Assembly: GCF_900100395.1 (NCBI RefSeq)
Contig: NZ_FNFB01000002.1
Span: forward strand, 619,074-683,073
DNA length: 64,000 bases
Source of the DNA: Nonomuraea maritima
Lineage (GTDB): Bacteria > Actinomycetota > Actinomycetes > Streptosporangiales > Streptosporangiaceae
Direction of reading: 5' to 3'
In this document: piece after piece, positions 8,758-17,420 of the stretch
Position numbering within the stretch: position 1 is the first letter of the stretch
Layout: every line of letters begins with the position of its first letter
Program-made: the position numbers and the translations under genes
The notes under the pieces: generated by a model
Seen by the model: only the letters and a program-made list of their open reading frames with translations
Told to the model about the DNA's origin: nothing
The model's database searches: none

Positions 8758-10668
8758 TCAGGACCAGAAGTTCACGAATCCCCGCCCGAGACCGTCCATG
8801 AGGCTGCCGATCAGCCCGGTGATCAGACCCATCGTGGTCTGCCGGACGTCGCTCGTCAGGTCTCTGATGACCGACTCCGGCGCCCGCCACGGCTGCCACA
8901 CAGGCTCCTGGCCCATCGCGAACATCACCGCGAACAGCGCCGCCGTGCCCACCATCAGCACGGCCACCAGCGCCGCCCCCGGACTGCGCAGCACGCTGGT
9001 CAGCGTGCGGGTGACCGCCTTGCGCGGCGCGCCCCCGCCGGGCAGGACGAACAGCCCCGCGGCGAAGGCGCCCGCCGCGTACGCCGCCGCGTCGTTGACG
9101 TCCATCTGGCCGCCCCAGCGCAGCACGCCCCAGACGCACACGCCGAACAGCAGCGCGAGCGGCACGTGCACGGCCGCCACCAGCACCGACTTCACCAGCG
9201 CCCACGGCGTGCCGACGACGGCGAGCAGCGGGTCGGCGGCGCTGCTGCCGCGCGCCTGACGCCGCTTGACGAGGTCGCCGAACAGGTACTCGCCCGTACG
9301 CAGCACCAGCGCGAGCGCGACGGCGCCCGCGCCCGCCATGACCGGCATCGCGACGGTCAGCGCGACCAGCGTGACGAGCAGGAGCAGGCCGACGACCTGG
9401 CTGCCGAACAGGTACTTCTTCCGCTCGGACGGCGGGGTGTACGGGCGCGGCGCGGGCTGCTGCTCCGGCCTCGCCTGGGTCTGCCTCGCCTGGGTCTGCC
9501 TCGCCTGGACCGGCCGGTCGTGGGCGGAGGCCGGGTAGCCGGCCACCCGCTGGTCGATCTGCGCCTGCTGCCGGGCCGGGATCGGCGCGGGGATGTACGG
9601 CGGCGGCCGCTCCTCCACGTACGGTGGCGGCCGCTCCTCGCGGCGCGGCGCCGGGGGCGCCGCCTGCCTGGCCTGGTCGAGCGGCGGCGCGACCCTCGTG
9701 GGGTCGACAGGAGCAGGGTCGATCCTCGTCCGGTCCGTACGGGGCGGCGCGGGCTTGGCGTAGTCGACCGGCGGCAGCAGGTCGGAGAACGTGTCCATGG
9801 TGCGGGTGCGGTCGCCCAGCCGCTTGGTGCCCGTCGGCCCCTCGGCGGCCGTCTCGTTGAACGTCGTCACCGACGGGTCGAGCGCCTTGGCCATCCGCAG
9901 GAGTTCGTGGGCGCTCGGCCGGGCCGTCGGCTCGACCTGGAGGGCCCGGGACAGCCAGCCGCGCAGCCAGACGGGCGCCTTGTCGAGCTGCGCGCGTCCT
10001 TCCATGATGTTGAAGCAGACGGCCTCGAACGCGCCCGTGCCGAACGGCGGCGCGGCGGCGGCGGCGAAGAAGACCGTGGAGGCCAGCGAGTGGACGTCGG
10101 CCGCCTGCGTGATCTCGGAGTCGCGGATGATCTCGGGGGCGAGATAGCCGGGGGTGCCGACGAACATGCCCGTCTGGGTGAGCCGGGTGGCGTCGACCAG
10201 GTGGGCGATACCGAAGTCGATCACCAGCGGCCGGCCGTCGACCAGCATCACGTTGGACGGCTTGAAATCGCGGTGGATGACGTCGGCCGCGTGGATCGCC
10301 ACGAGCGCCTGGCAGAGCCCCTGGGCCAGCTGGATGAGCTCGGACGCCTCCAGCGGGCCGTCGGTGAGGACCGTCTCCTCCAGCGTGCGCCCTGGCGCGA
10401 ACCGGGTGACGACGTACGGCTGCCCGCCCACCAGCTCGGCGTCGATCACCTCGGCGACGTACGGGCTGCGCACCCGGCGCATGGTCTCGACCTCGCGGGT
10501 GAGCCGGTCGCGCGCCTTGAGGTCGGCCGCCACGTGCGGGTGGAGGACCTTGATGGCGACCTCGCGCCCCTCGCCGTCGAGGCCGAGGTGGACGACGCCC
10601 ATGCCGCCCTCGCCGATCTTCCGGACCAGCCGGTAAGGGCCGAGGCGTTCCGGTGCCTGCGTGCTCAT
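8758..10668 (-). CDS. membrane Ser/Thr protein kinase (kinase 2 of 3)
   Basis: This is a 636-residue kinase. The N-terminal catalytic domain (about 10-265) has GEGGMGVV, VAIKVLHPH, HRDFKPSN (Phe in place of the usual Leu of HRDLK), DFGIA and TPGYLAPE. A proline-rich linker (about 290-440) contains PPPYVEERPPPYIPAP and the repeat QTQAR. A multi-pass C-terminal domain follows that is clearly homologous to that of kinase 3 (compare VLRSPGAALVAVLMVGTAAL with its counterpart). I chose the start at 10668, which has GGAAGG 5 nt upstream; a GTG at 10674 is in frame. It lies 16 nt downstream of kinase 3, probably cotranscribed. The duplication with kinase 3 suggests paralogues with a shared membrane sensor. 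Confidence 0.93.
   Translation of the reverse strand: MSTQAPERLGPYRLVRKIGEGGMGVVHLGLDGEGREVAIKVLHPHVAADLKARDRLTREVETMRRVRSPYVAEVIDAELVGGQPYVVTRFAPGRTLEETVLTDGPLEASELIQLAQGLCQALVAIHAADVIHRDFKPSNVMLVDGRPLVIDFGIAHLVDATRLTQTGMFVGTPGYLAPEIIRDSEITQAADVHSLASTVFFAAAAAPPFGTGAFEAVCFNIMEGRAQLDKAPVWLRGWLSRALQVEPTARPSAHELLRMAKALDPSVTTFNETAAEGPTGTKRLGDRTRTMDTFSDLLPPVDYAKPAPPRTDRTRIDPAPVDPTRVAPPLDQARQAAPPAPRREERPPPYVEERPPPYIPAPIPARQQAQIDQRVAGYPASAHDRPVQARQTQARQTQARPEQQPAPRPYTPPSERKKYLFGSQVVGLLLLVTLVALTVAMPVMAGAGAVALALVLRTGEYLFGDLVKRRQARGSSAADPLLAVVGTPWALVKSVLVAAVHVPLALLFGVCVWGVLRWGGQMDVNDAAAYAAGAFAAGLFVLPGGGAPRKAVTRTLTSVLRSPGAALVAVLMVGTAALFAVMFAMGQEPVWQPWRAPESVIRDLTSDVRQTTMGLITGLIGSLMDGLGRGFVNFWS
9470..9508 (-). 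repeat. 15-bp tandem repeat in kinase 2 linker
   Basis: CTCGCCTGGGTCTGC is repeated about 2.6 times (plus-strand reading). It encodes the QTQAR pentapeptide in the proline-rich juxtamembrane linker. Confidence 0.8.
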
Positions 10669-10684
10669 CGCCACCTTCCCCGCG

Positions 10685-13051
10685 TCATCCCCCGGAGTTC
10701 CCCCTCAGTCCTTCTAGTTGGTCGACGACTGGTTCGACGTTCAGCGGAGACCATTCGGCTCCCCTCGGATTGTCCCCGAACGTGTCGGCGGCGATCACGA
10801 GCGCGAACCCGGCGCCGGCCACGAGCGCTCCCGCCATCACCACTGCCATTGCCCTTGAGGGTACGAGCGATGAGAGCGTTCTGCGCATCTGCTTGCCGGG
10901 ACCCTCCACTCCGGGGCCGGCGCACAGCGTCCAGAGCGCGACGGCCGTACCCCAGGCCAGCGCGTTGTGCGGGTCGCTGCGGGCCACCACGGTGAGCAGC
11001 AGCGTCACCGGCAGGCCGAGGATGAGCGCGTAGAGCGCCAGGGCGAGCGTGATGCCCGCCGACTTGGCCAGCGCCGCAGGGTACGCGAGCACCCTGAGCA
11101 CGTCGAGCGCCGCCGAACCGGCGGCCCTGCGCGCCGAGAGCCGCGGCTGGGCCAGGTCGGCCGCGCGGAGCAGGATCACGGCCGGGATCACGACGGCGGC
11201 GACCGCGACGGGCGCGAGCGCGGCCGCCACGATCAGGAGGATCAGCAGCATCGCGCTCGACACGCCGTAGGCGCGCGAACGCCGCGCCGTCGGCCCGGGC
11301 CGGGCGCCGCCGCCGTGCGGCTCGGGCTGGTGGTGCGGAGGGGCCGGGATGTACGGCGGCGGCTGGATCGGCACCGGGTCGGGCCGCCGCGCGTCGGGCC
11401 CCGTCCCGTGCGGCCCGGCTCCCGGATAGGGACCGTGCTGACCGCCAGGATGAGGACCTTGCTGGGCGCCCAGGTGTGAGCCCTGCTGGGCGCCCGGGTG
11501 TGAGCTCGGGTGAGCGCCGGGCCACGCGCCAGGGTCCGGGTACGCGGGCTGCCCGCCCGAACCCTGGTACGGCCCGGACGGGAAGCCCGCCGGCGGCGGG
11601 AATCCGGGGCGGCGGTAGTCGGGCAGCGCCTCGGGCCTGACGCGCCGCGTCGGCACGTCGAAGTCGCCCGGCCGCACCGGACCATCCGCAGGACCAGCAG
11701 GATGCGCATGCCGTGTGGGCACATCGGAGTCGCCCGGCCGCACCGCGCCTTCCACGGGCCCACCGGGAACGGCGGGACCGACGCGCCGCGTGGGCACGTC
11801 GAAGTCCGGCCGTACCGGGCCCTCCGCGGGACCAGTGGGATGCGCGCGCCGCGTGGGCACGTCGGAGTCGCCCTCCGGCCGCACCGGACCCTCCGCAGGT
11901 CCGGCAGAACCGGCGCGCCGCGTGGGCACGTCGGAGTCGTCCCCCTGCCGCCCTTCCTTAGGGACGGCCTGGGGGCCTGAGTCGCGCTGCTGGATGCGCC
12001 GTAGTTCGTCGGGCGTCACGCGGCGGGTCGGCCACGGGTCGGGGTCGCCGGGCAGCAGCGACTCGTACTGCTGCTCACTGCCCTGCTGGTCGCGGGCGGC
12101 ACTGTCGAGCAGCGACTCGTACGCGCCGGATGCCGGGGGCCGCACGGCGCCGTCGATCAGCTGCCGCGGCGTCATCGGCGGCGTCGCGAGGTCGTCCGTC
12201 ACGGGAGGCTGGTCGGGGAGCCCCGGCACCGTGGTGATCTCGTCGGTTCGTCCCTGCGGCGGCTCGGGCAGCAGCCGCACGCACTGCTCGGCCAGCTCAG
12301 GGGCCTTCGGACGCTTGGCCGGGTTGCGCTGGAAGGCCGCCTTCAGCAGCGGCTGCAGCTCGGGAGGCGCGGCGCCGACGTCGGCCTTGCCCGCGGTGAT
12401 GTTGTAGAAGACCATCTCCAGCGTGCCCTTGCCGAAGGGCGGCCGGCCGGTGCCGGCGTACAGCAGCGTGCCGGCCCACGCGTGGATGTCGACCTCGGGC
12501 CCGGCCTCCTGGCCCTCGATGATCTCGGGGGCGAGGTAGCCGGGCGTGCCGATGAACATGCCGGTCTGCGTGAGCCGGGTCGCGTCGACCGCCTGGGCGA
12601 TGCCGAAGTCGATGAGGACGGGCTCGCCGTCGAGGATGAGCACGTTGCCCGGCTTGAGGTCGCGGTGGATCACGCCCACCGAGTGGACCGCGGCGAGCGC
12701 GGACGCCACCCCGTACGCGATCTTCGCGAGCGCGGGCAGGTCGAGCGGGCCGTCGTCCTTGACGATCTCGTCGAGGGGCCGGCCAGGGACGTAGCGGGTG
12801 ACGATGTAGGGGCGATGACCGGTGACGTCGGCGTCGAGGACCTCGGCGATGTACTTGCTGCGCACCCGGCGCATGGTCTCGACCTCACGCGAAAGCCGCC
12901 GCCTGGCGACCTCGTCGCCGGCGACCTCTCCGCGCAGGACCTTGACCGCCACCTGACGACCTTGCGGGTCGACAGCGAGGTGGACAACGCCCATCCCGCC
13001 TTCACCGAGCCGCCTGAGCAGCCGGTAAGGGCCGAGTCGGTCATCGTTCAT
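10685..13051 (-). CDS. membrane Ser/Thr protein kinase with DVPTRR repeats (kinase 3 of 3)
   Basis: This is a kinase of about 788 residues. The catalytic domain (1-270) has GEGGMGVV, VAVKVL, HRDLKPGN, DFGIA and TPGYLAPE. A long disordered linker (about 275-600) contains five imperfect repeats of about 23 residues, each with the core DVPTRR/DVPTRH, followed by a Gly/Gln/His/Pro-rich stretch. A multi-pass C-terminal domain shared with kinase 2 ends the protein. The repeated threonines are candidate phosphosites for FHA-type partners (inference). The start MNDDRLGPYRLL matches kinase 2; an ATG at 13066 is in frame and better placed behind a GGAG. It is first in the three-kinase run. Confidence 0.92.
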   Translation of the reverse strand: MNDDRLGPYRLLRRLGEGGMGVVHLAVDPQGRQVAVKVLRGEVAGDEVARRRLSREVETMRRVRSKYIAEVLDADVTGHRPYIVTRYVPGRPLDEIVKDDGPLDLPALAKIAYGVASALAAVHSVGVIHRDLKPGNVLILDGEPVLIDFGIAQAVDATRLTQTGMFIGTPGYLAPEIIEGQEAGPEVDIHAWAGTLLYAGTGRPPFGKGTLEMVFYNITAGKADVGAAPPELQPLLKAAFQRNPAKRPKAPELAEQCVRLLPEPPQGRTDEITTVPGLPDQPPVTDDLATPPMTPRQLIDGAVRPPASGAYESLLDSAARDQQGSEQQYESLLPGDPDPWPTRRVTPDELRRIQQRDSGPQAVPKEGRQGDDSDVPTRRAGSAGPAEGPVRPEGDSDVPTRRAHPTGPAEGPVRPDFDVPTRRVGPAVPGGPVEGAVRPGDSDVPTRHAHPAGPADGPVRPGDFDVPTRRVRPEALPDYRRPGFPPPAGFPSGPYQGSGGQPAYPDPGAWPGAHPSSHPGAQQGSHLGAQQGPHPGGQHGPYPGAGPHGTGPDARRPDPVPIQPPPYIPAPPHHQPEPHGGGARPGPTARRSRAYGVSSAMLLILLIVAAALAPVAVAAVVIPAVILLRAADLAQPRLSARRAAGSAALDVLRVLAYPAALAKSAGITLALALYALILGLPVTLLLTVVARSDPHNALAWGTAVALWTLCAGPGVEGPGKQMRRTLSSLVPSRAMAVVMAGALVAGAGFALVIAADTFGDNPRGAEWSPLNVEPVVDQLEGLRGNSGG
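11640..11945 (-). repeat. degenerate repeat array encoding DVPTRR units
   Basis: Five copies of a degenerate unit of about 66-75 bp, each containing a near-identical ccgcgtgggcacgtcggagt or close variant (plus strand), encode the D(S/F)DVPTR(R/H) repeats of kinase 3. The spacers encode GPAEGPVRP-like sequence. High internal identity suggests recent expansion. Confidence 0.8.
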
Positions 13052-13162
13052 GGCATGAAGCACCATACCGGCTTAATCTCCGCCCACGAGATGAACCATG
13101 ACGCCACATTCCCACTCGTACAACGTCCAGGAAGGCCCCATCGGTTTCCCATCCAACGGTCT

Positions 13163-13180
13163 CGAAACGGCCTCGTTTCG
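13163..13180 (-). terminator. hairpin after the YbaK gene
   Basis: CGAAACG-GCCT-CGTTTCG forms a perfect 7-bp stem immediately past the minus-strand stop codon at 13182-13184. It separates this gene from the kinase 3 promoter. Confidence 0.55.
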
Positions 13181-13181
13181 G

Positions 13182-13694
13182 TCAACCGGCCAGGGCGAGC
13201 ACCTCCGCCTGCTTGAGGCCGGCCAGGGTGGCGCCGGAGACGGCGAGCTTCGAGCGGCGCACGCCGCTGCCGATCACCACGCGGGCGTGCTCGGCGACGT
13301 GCACGTCGACGAGGACCGGCCACTCCTCGGGCAGGCCGAGGGGCGTGATGCCGCCGTACTCCATGCCGGTCAGCTCGACGGCGTCGGCCATCGGCGCGAA
13401 GCTGGCCTTGCGGGCGTCGAGGTGCTTGCGCACCACACCGTTGACGTCGACCCGCATCGTGGCGAGCACCATGCAGGCGGCGTAGCGTGTCTCGCCGCCC
13501 CGCTTGGTCGCCACGACCACGCAGTTGGCCGACTCGTCGAGGCGCACGCCGTACCGCTCGCAGAACGCCGCCGTGTCGGCCAGGTCGGGGTCGATCTCGG
13601 CCACCTCGACACCCTCCACGTGGGTCACGGCGCGGGCCACCGGCTCGGCCAGCAGGTCGAGCCGCTCGGTCGCGGGAGTCCAGTGCAACGTCAT
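13182..13694 (-). CDS. YbaK/EbsC-type aminoacyl-tRNA deacylase
   Basis: This is a 170-residue stand-alone editing domain of the YbaK/ProX family, which hydrolyses misacylated tRNAs such as Cys-tRNA(Pro) or Ala-tRNA(Pro). Visible features are VVVATKRGGETRYAACMVLA with the conserved Lys, VRKHLDARKASFAPMADAVE, the glycine motif GMEYGGITPLGLPEEWPVLVD (split), and VIGSGVRRSKLAVSG near the C-terminus. A GAGGAG lies 5 nt before the ATG. It is probably monocistronic, with a hairpin after the stop. Which tRNA it edits cannot be told from sequence. Confidence 0.88.
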   Translation of the reverse strand: MTLHWTPATERLDLLAEPVARAVTHVEGVEVAEIDPDLADTAAFCERYGVRLDESANCVVVATKRGGETRYAACMVLATMRVDVNGVVRKHLDARKASFAPMADAVELTGMEYGGITPLGLPEEWPVLVDVHVAEHARVVIGSGVRRSKLAVSGATLAGLKQAEVLALAG

Positions 13695-13756
13695 CCCATC
13701 TCCTCACATCGCTTCTCCCAGGAGCCTATTGCCGGCCCCGGGAGGAGCGGACGGCG

Positions 13757-15310
13757 TCACGGGGACTGCAGCACGCGCTGATGCAGCCGGGTGACGACGT
13801 CGCGGGCGGACTCCATGGCCCCCGCCTGCCAGGCGATCAGGTGGGTGAGCCAGTCGCCCGCGAAGTAGACCCTTCCGTCGGTGCGTTGCAGAAGAGTGAA
13901 GGACGAATCAACGGAGGGCCAGCGCACCCAGCCTCCCTCGATGTGCTCCTGGCGCTGCCAGGCGATGGAGACGCTGGACAGCAGGTTCTGCCGGTACTTC
14001 TCGCCGTGGATCTTCTTGCCCTGGGTGAGCGCGCGGCGGCGGCGGTCCTCCGGGGTGAGGGCGCCGTACAGCTCGGCGTTCTTCTCGCTGTTGTAGTAGC
14101 CGACGAGCAGGCCGCGTTCGGCGTGGTAGTCGTGCGAGGGGTACCAGATGTGGGTGATGTCGAGGTCGGTCTCGGTGACGCCGCCGTAGATGCGGTCCTC
14201 CAGCTCCCACCAGCGGGTGCCGTACTCCAGGCCGATCTTGCCGGCGGCGACGGGGACGGGCGTGCGCAGGGCGGCGGTGACGTCGGCGCCGAGGTTGTGC
14301 GGGATCCTCGCCATGACGTGCGGCGGGAGCGCGGCGATGCAGTAGTCGGCCTTGAGCGTGCCTCCCGTGTACGCCACCTCGACGCCGTCGGCCAGGGCGG
14401 TGACCTTCGTGACCTTCGCGCCGGTCCTGATCCGGTCGGCGCCGACGGCCTCGGTGAGCTTCTTCACGATGGCGTCCATGCCGCCGACCGGCTGGAACAT
14501 GGGGGTCGCCTGGTCGTAGCCGAAGTCGTTGGTGATGGCGCGGCCGGTGCCGGCGGCGAGCACCTGGTGGAGGGTGCCGGGAGCGGGGATGGGGGCGCCG
14601 CCGCCGGTCCCGGGCCATTCCGTGAAGCCGCGCCGCTCCGAGCCCTCGTAGCGCAGGCGCGGCCCGAGGTCGCCGAACCGGCGCAGGAAGTCGAGCAGCG
14701 TCTCCTGGTCGTTCTTGGTGATGACGCGATCGAGCGCACCGAGATGGGTGGCCTTGGCCAGAAGTTCGGCGACATATCCGTACATGTCGGCGCGGGCCGT
14801 GCGGGCCCGCACGGTCTCGCCGTTGGTGTGGACGTACGCGGCCGCGTTGTTGTTGACGAACGTCTCGATGGGGATGCCCAGCTCGCGGCAGTAGTCGAGG
14901 GTGACCATCCAGGGCGCGATGCGGCCGGGCCCGGCGTTGAAGTAGACGCCCTCCCCGAACCGCACGTCCTGGGCCGGCCCCCTCGCCTCGGTCAGGCGGT
15001 CGCCGCCGCGCAGCGTGAGGTTCCTGCCGCCCGCCCTCTCCCTGGCCTCCAGGAGCGTGCAGTCGTACCCGGCCTTGCCCAGCTCGTACGCGGCCGTCAG
15101 GCCCGCGACGCCCGCGCCGAGGATCACGACCGAGGCCGCAGCCTTCCCGCCGCGCAGGGTGAAGTCGCTCTGCCGGGGCGGGGTGAACTCCTTGTCCTGC
15201 GCGGTCGGGGCGAGGCCCAGCGCGCCCATGGCGGCGTACATGGCGCCCGCGCCGCCCACCGCCCCGATCCCGACGAGCAGCCCACGCCGGGTCAGCGCCG
15301 CGCCTTCCAC
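13757..15310 (-). CDS. FAD-dependent amine oxidase, Tat-like leader
   Basis: This is a 517-residue flavin monoamine oxidase family protein. The N-terminus TRRGLLVGIGAVGGAGAM resembles a twin-arginine signal or membrane anchor, so the enzyme may act outside the membrane. The dinucleotide-binding motif GAGVAGLTAAYELGKAGYDC (about 64-83) and LLEARERAGGR follow. The C-terminal FAD contact is RVYFAGDWLTHLIAWQAGAMESA (split). Substrates for the family are amines or amino acids, which it deaminates with release of H2O2. The GTG start at 15310 has GGGAG 8 nt upstream. It is the last gene of a four-gene operon, 47 nt after the M55 peptidase. Confidence 0.9.
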   Translation of the reverse strand: MEGAALTRRGLLVGIGAVGGAGAMYAAMGALGLAPTAQDKEFTPPRQSDFTLRGGKAAASVVILGAGVAGLTAAYELGKAGYDCTLLEARERAGGRNLTLRGGDRLTEARGPAQDVRFGEGVYFNAGPGRIAPWMVTLDYCRELGIPIETFVNNNAAAYVHTNGETVRARTARADMYGYVAELLAKATHLGALDRVITKNDQETLLDFLRRFGDLGPRLRYEGSERRGFTEWPGTGGGAPIPAPGTLHQVLAAGTGRAITNDFGYDQATPMFQPVGGMDAIVKKLTEAVGADRIRTGAKVTKVTALADGVEVAYTGGTLKADYCIAALPPHVMARIPHNLGADVTAALRTPVPVAAGKIGLEYGTRWWELEDRIYGGVTETDLDITHIWYPSHDYHAERGLLVGYYNSEKNAELYGALTPEDRRRRALTQGKKIHGEKYRQNLLSSVSIAWQRQEHIEGGWVRWPSVDSSFTLLQRTDGRVYFAGDWLTHLIAWQAGAMESARDVVTRLHQRVLQSP

Positions 15311-15357
15311 CCTTTTCGCTCCCTACGCCCGTTGTCCGTCGCCCAGCAGTTCTTCTG

Positions 15358-16200
15358 TCAGCCGTACGGGCCGCTGCCGCAGGCGACCTGGCCGCCGATC
15401 GAGGCGAAGACACCGAAGAGCGCCATGATCTGGTTGAAGTCGTCGGTGGTGAACTCGGTGTGCCGGGGGCCCGCCTGCCGCACGCCGGGGACGAGCGACA
15501 CCGCCGCCGCGATGGCCGTGGAGTTCCACTCCACCCCCAGCGTGTACGGCGCCGCGACCTGGTAGGGCGTGAAGTCGCCGAGCCGGCCGAGAGCCCGCTG
15601 CATCGCCTCACGGATCTTCGCCTGGGCGACGACCGGGGCCAGCAGCTCGGCCGAGAACTTGTCGATCCCCTTCTTCACCGCCACCGTCTCGACGTCGCCG
15701 AGCAGCTCGCGCGCCTCCTCGCCGACGGCCTCGTCACCGGTCACCAGCACGACGGGGACGCCGTGGAACCCGGCGCACGCCGCCACGAGCCGGGTCTCGC
15801 CGCACAGCTCGCCGTTGAGGTAGACGTTCTGGATCTCCTTGCCCATCCAGGTGTGGTTCAGCACGCCGTGGGGGACGCCCGCGCGGGCGTGGTAGCCGAC
15901 GAATCCGGCCGCCTGGAACGTCCCGTCGAGCCCGTGGGCCATGCGCTGCGCCTTGCCGGGCCCCCTGATGAGGCTCGCCCGCGGGTCGAGCAGGTCGATG
16001 CGGAGGTTCTTGGTGGAGCCGTGGGCGTCGTTGACCAGGACGACGCTCGCCCCTGCCGCGAACGCGCCCTCGACGGCGGCGTTGGCGTCCGCGGTCATCA
16101 GCTCGCAGCCGCGTTCGTAGCCGCGCTTGCCGGCGTGCATCTCCTCGGGGTCGGTGAGCCCCGTCACGCCTTCCATGTCGACCGACAGATAGACCTTCAC
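15358..16200 (-). CDS. M55 family D-aminopeptidase (DppA-like)
   Basis: This 280-residue zinc aminopeptidase releases N-terminal D-amino acids from peptides in characterised members (DppA of Bacillus). The zinc ligands line up well: D8 and E10 in SVDMEG, H60 in NDAHGSTKN, His in GYHARAG and Glu in NGELCGETRL. The TWMGKEIQNVYLNGE core and the terminal hydrophobic domain are present. The GTG start at 16200 overlaps the stop of the upstream PP-loop gene by 4 nt (GTGA) and has AGGAG 5 nt upstream, so the two are translationally coupled. Between a QueC-like enzyme and an amine oxidase, it may process the product of the former (inference). Confidence 0.93.
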   Translation of the reverse strand: MKVYLSVDMEGVTGLTDPEEMHAGKRGYERGCELMTADANAAVEGAFAAGASVVLVNDAHGSTKNLRIDLLDPRASLIRGPGKAQRMAHGLDGTFQAAGFVGYHARAGVPHGVLNHTWMGKEIQNVYLNGELCGETRLVAACAGFHGVPVVLVTGDEAVGEEARELLGDVETVAVKKGIDKFSAELLAPVVAQAKIREAMQRALGRLGDFTPYQVAAPYTLGVEWNSTAIAAAVSLVPGVRQAGPRHTEFTTDDFNQIMALFGVFASIGGQVACGSGPYG

Positions 16201-17420
16201 ACCATCTCCTCGCCCTGCCACGCGCCCCACGTCTCCACCCGGCGCGCCTCGTCCGGCGTCATGAATCCCACGTTCGCCTCGACGAACGACGCCGTCTGCG
16301 CCCGCCACGCCTCGGGGATCTCCTCGACCGCCGGCCGGTAGCAGTGATCCAGCCAGCTCGTGGCCTCCTCGGCGACGTCGAAGTAGTCGAGCGCCGGGGC
16401 GAACAGGGTGTCCTCGATGCCGGGGACGCGGGCCAGGGCGTACTGGACCATCTCCTGCCCACCGTACGGAGGCTTCTTGAGCCACTTGCGGGCGCGGTTC
16501 GTCGCGCCGCGCGGGATGTCGAGCGGGCGGCGCTCGACGGCGGCCTGGATCAGCTCCTTGTAGACGCACTTGCCGCACGTCCGGCAGGGGCCGTCCGTGC
16601 CCTGAAGGCACCAGCGCACCTGCTCGCGCAGCGGCGAGCCGAGCGCGAGCCGCATCGTGACGGCCTCGCTCACGCCGCCGACAGGGAGCACGATGTGCAC
16701 GCCCGCGGCCGCGAAGAGGCGTCCCCACCGGCCGTGCGGCGCCCACATCGGGTTGTCGGGGGTGAAGCGCCCGACGTAACGGTCGCCGCCCAGCCAGCGC
16801 GACCCCAGCTCGTAGCCGAAGGCGAGGCCGCCGAGGTCGAGCTGGTCGGCGAGCAGCAGCGCGCCCGCGGCCACCGCGTGGTGCTCCGGGTAGCCGGGAC
16901 GGGGCTCGGCGAGCGTGTACTCGAGGTCGGAGGTGACGACGCTCAGCTCGTGCCCGGTCGTGGCGGCCAGCTCGGCCAGCACGTCGGAGCGGTAGTGCGG
17001 CCACCGGTTGGGGACCCTCGGGTGCGACACCCGCTGGAAGTGCACGAACGGCGCCTCCGGGTACATCGCGGTCGCCGCCACGGAGTCGGCCCCGCCGCTG
17101 TAGGAGATCGCGAGCCTGGCGCCCTGGGGCCGGGGCAGCGCCCCGACCGGCCCGGCCTCGACGCCCCAGCCGGCGTGCAGCGCCTCGGCCAGCTCTGCGG
17201 AGACGGCGCGGTCGAACGTGACCCGCCTGCGCGTCCACGGGGCCACGATCGTCCAGGCGGCCAGGGCGAACAGGTCGGGGTGGGCGTCGTCGGGGACGCC
17301 GCCGATGGAGCAGGAGTTGGTGGCCAGCTTGACCGGGTAGTCGTCGGACGCCTTGCCGGTGATCTCGTCCTCGGGGTCGAGGCGGAAGCTCAGCGTGCCG
17401 GCCGTCCAGGTCACGCGCAC
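16197..17420 (-). CDS. QueC-like PP-loop ATPase with zinc-cysteine cluster
   Basis: This 407-residue enzyme has an N-terminal domain of unknown function (1-95), then a PP-loop nucleotide alpha-hydrolase core. The ATP motif is SYSGGADSVAATAMYP (SGGADS at about 108-113). A four-cysteine cluster follows at C271, C279, C282 and C285 (WCLQGTDGPCRTCGKC), spacing C-x7-C-x2-C-x2-C. This closely resembles the zinc site of 7-cyano-7-deazaguanine synthase QueC. QueC itself is only about 220-240 residues, so this is a distinct, longer relative, possibly the Pfam DUF6395 group (from memory). The GTG start at 17420 has GAGGAG upstream and overlaps the preceding gene by 10 nt. It overlaps the M55 gene by 4 nt. 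It presumably adenylates a carboxylate, but the substrate is unknown. Confidence 0.85.
   Translation of the reverse strand: MRVTWTAGTLSFRLDPEDEITGKASDDYPVKLATNSCSIGGVPDDAHPDLFALAAWTIVAPWTRRRVTFDRAVSAELAEALHAGWGVEAGPVGALPRPQGARLAISYSGGADSVAATAMYPEAPFVHFQRVSHPRVPNRWPHYRSDVLAELAATTGHELSVVTSDLEYTLAEPRPGYPEHHAVAAGALLLADQLDLGGLAFGYELGSRWLGGDRYVGRFTPDNPMWAPHGRWGRLFAAAGVHIVLPVGGVSEAVTMRLALGSPLREQVRWCLQGTDGPCRTCGKCVYKELIQAAVERRPLDIPRGATNRARKWLKKPPYGGQEMVQYALARVPGIEDTLFAPALDYFDVAEEATSWLDHCYRPAVEEIPEAWRAQTASFVEANVGFMTPDEARRVETWGAWQGEEMV

Noticed and set aside
11640..11945. Repeat array considered as CRISPR-like
   Set aside because: Repeats are in frame inside kinase 3, vary in length and sequence, and encode a protein linker. 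No cas genes.
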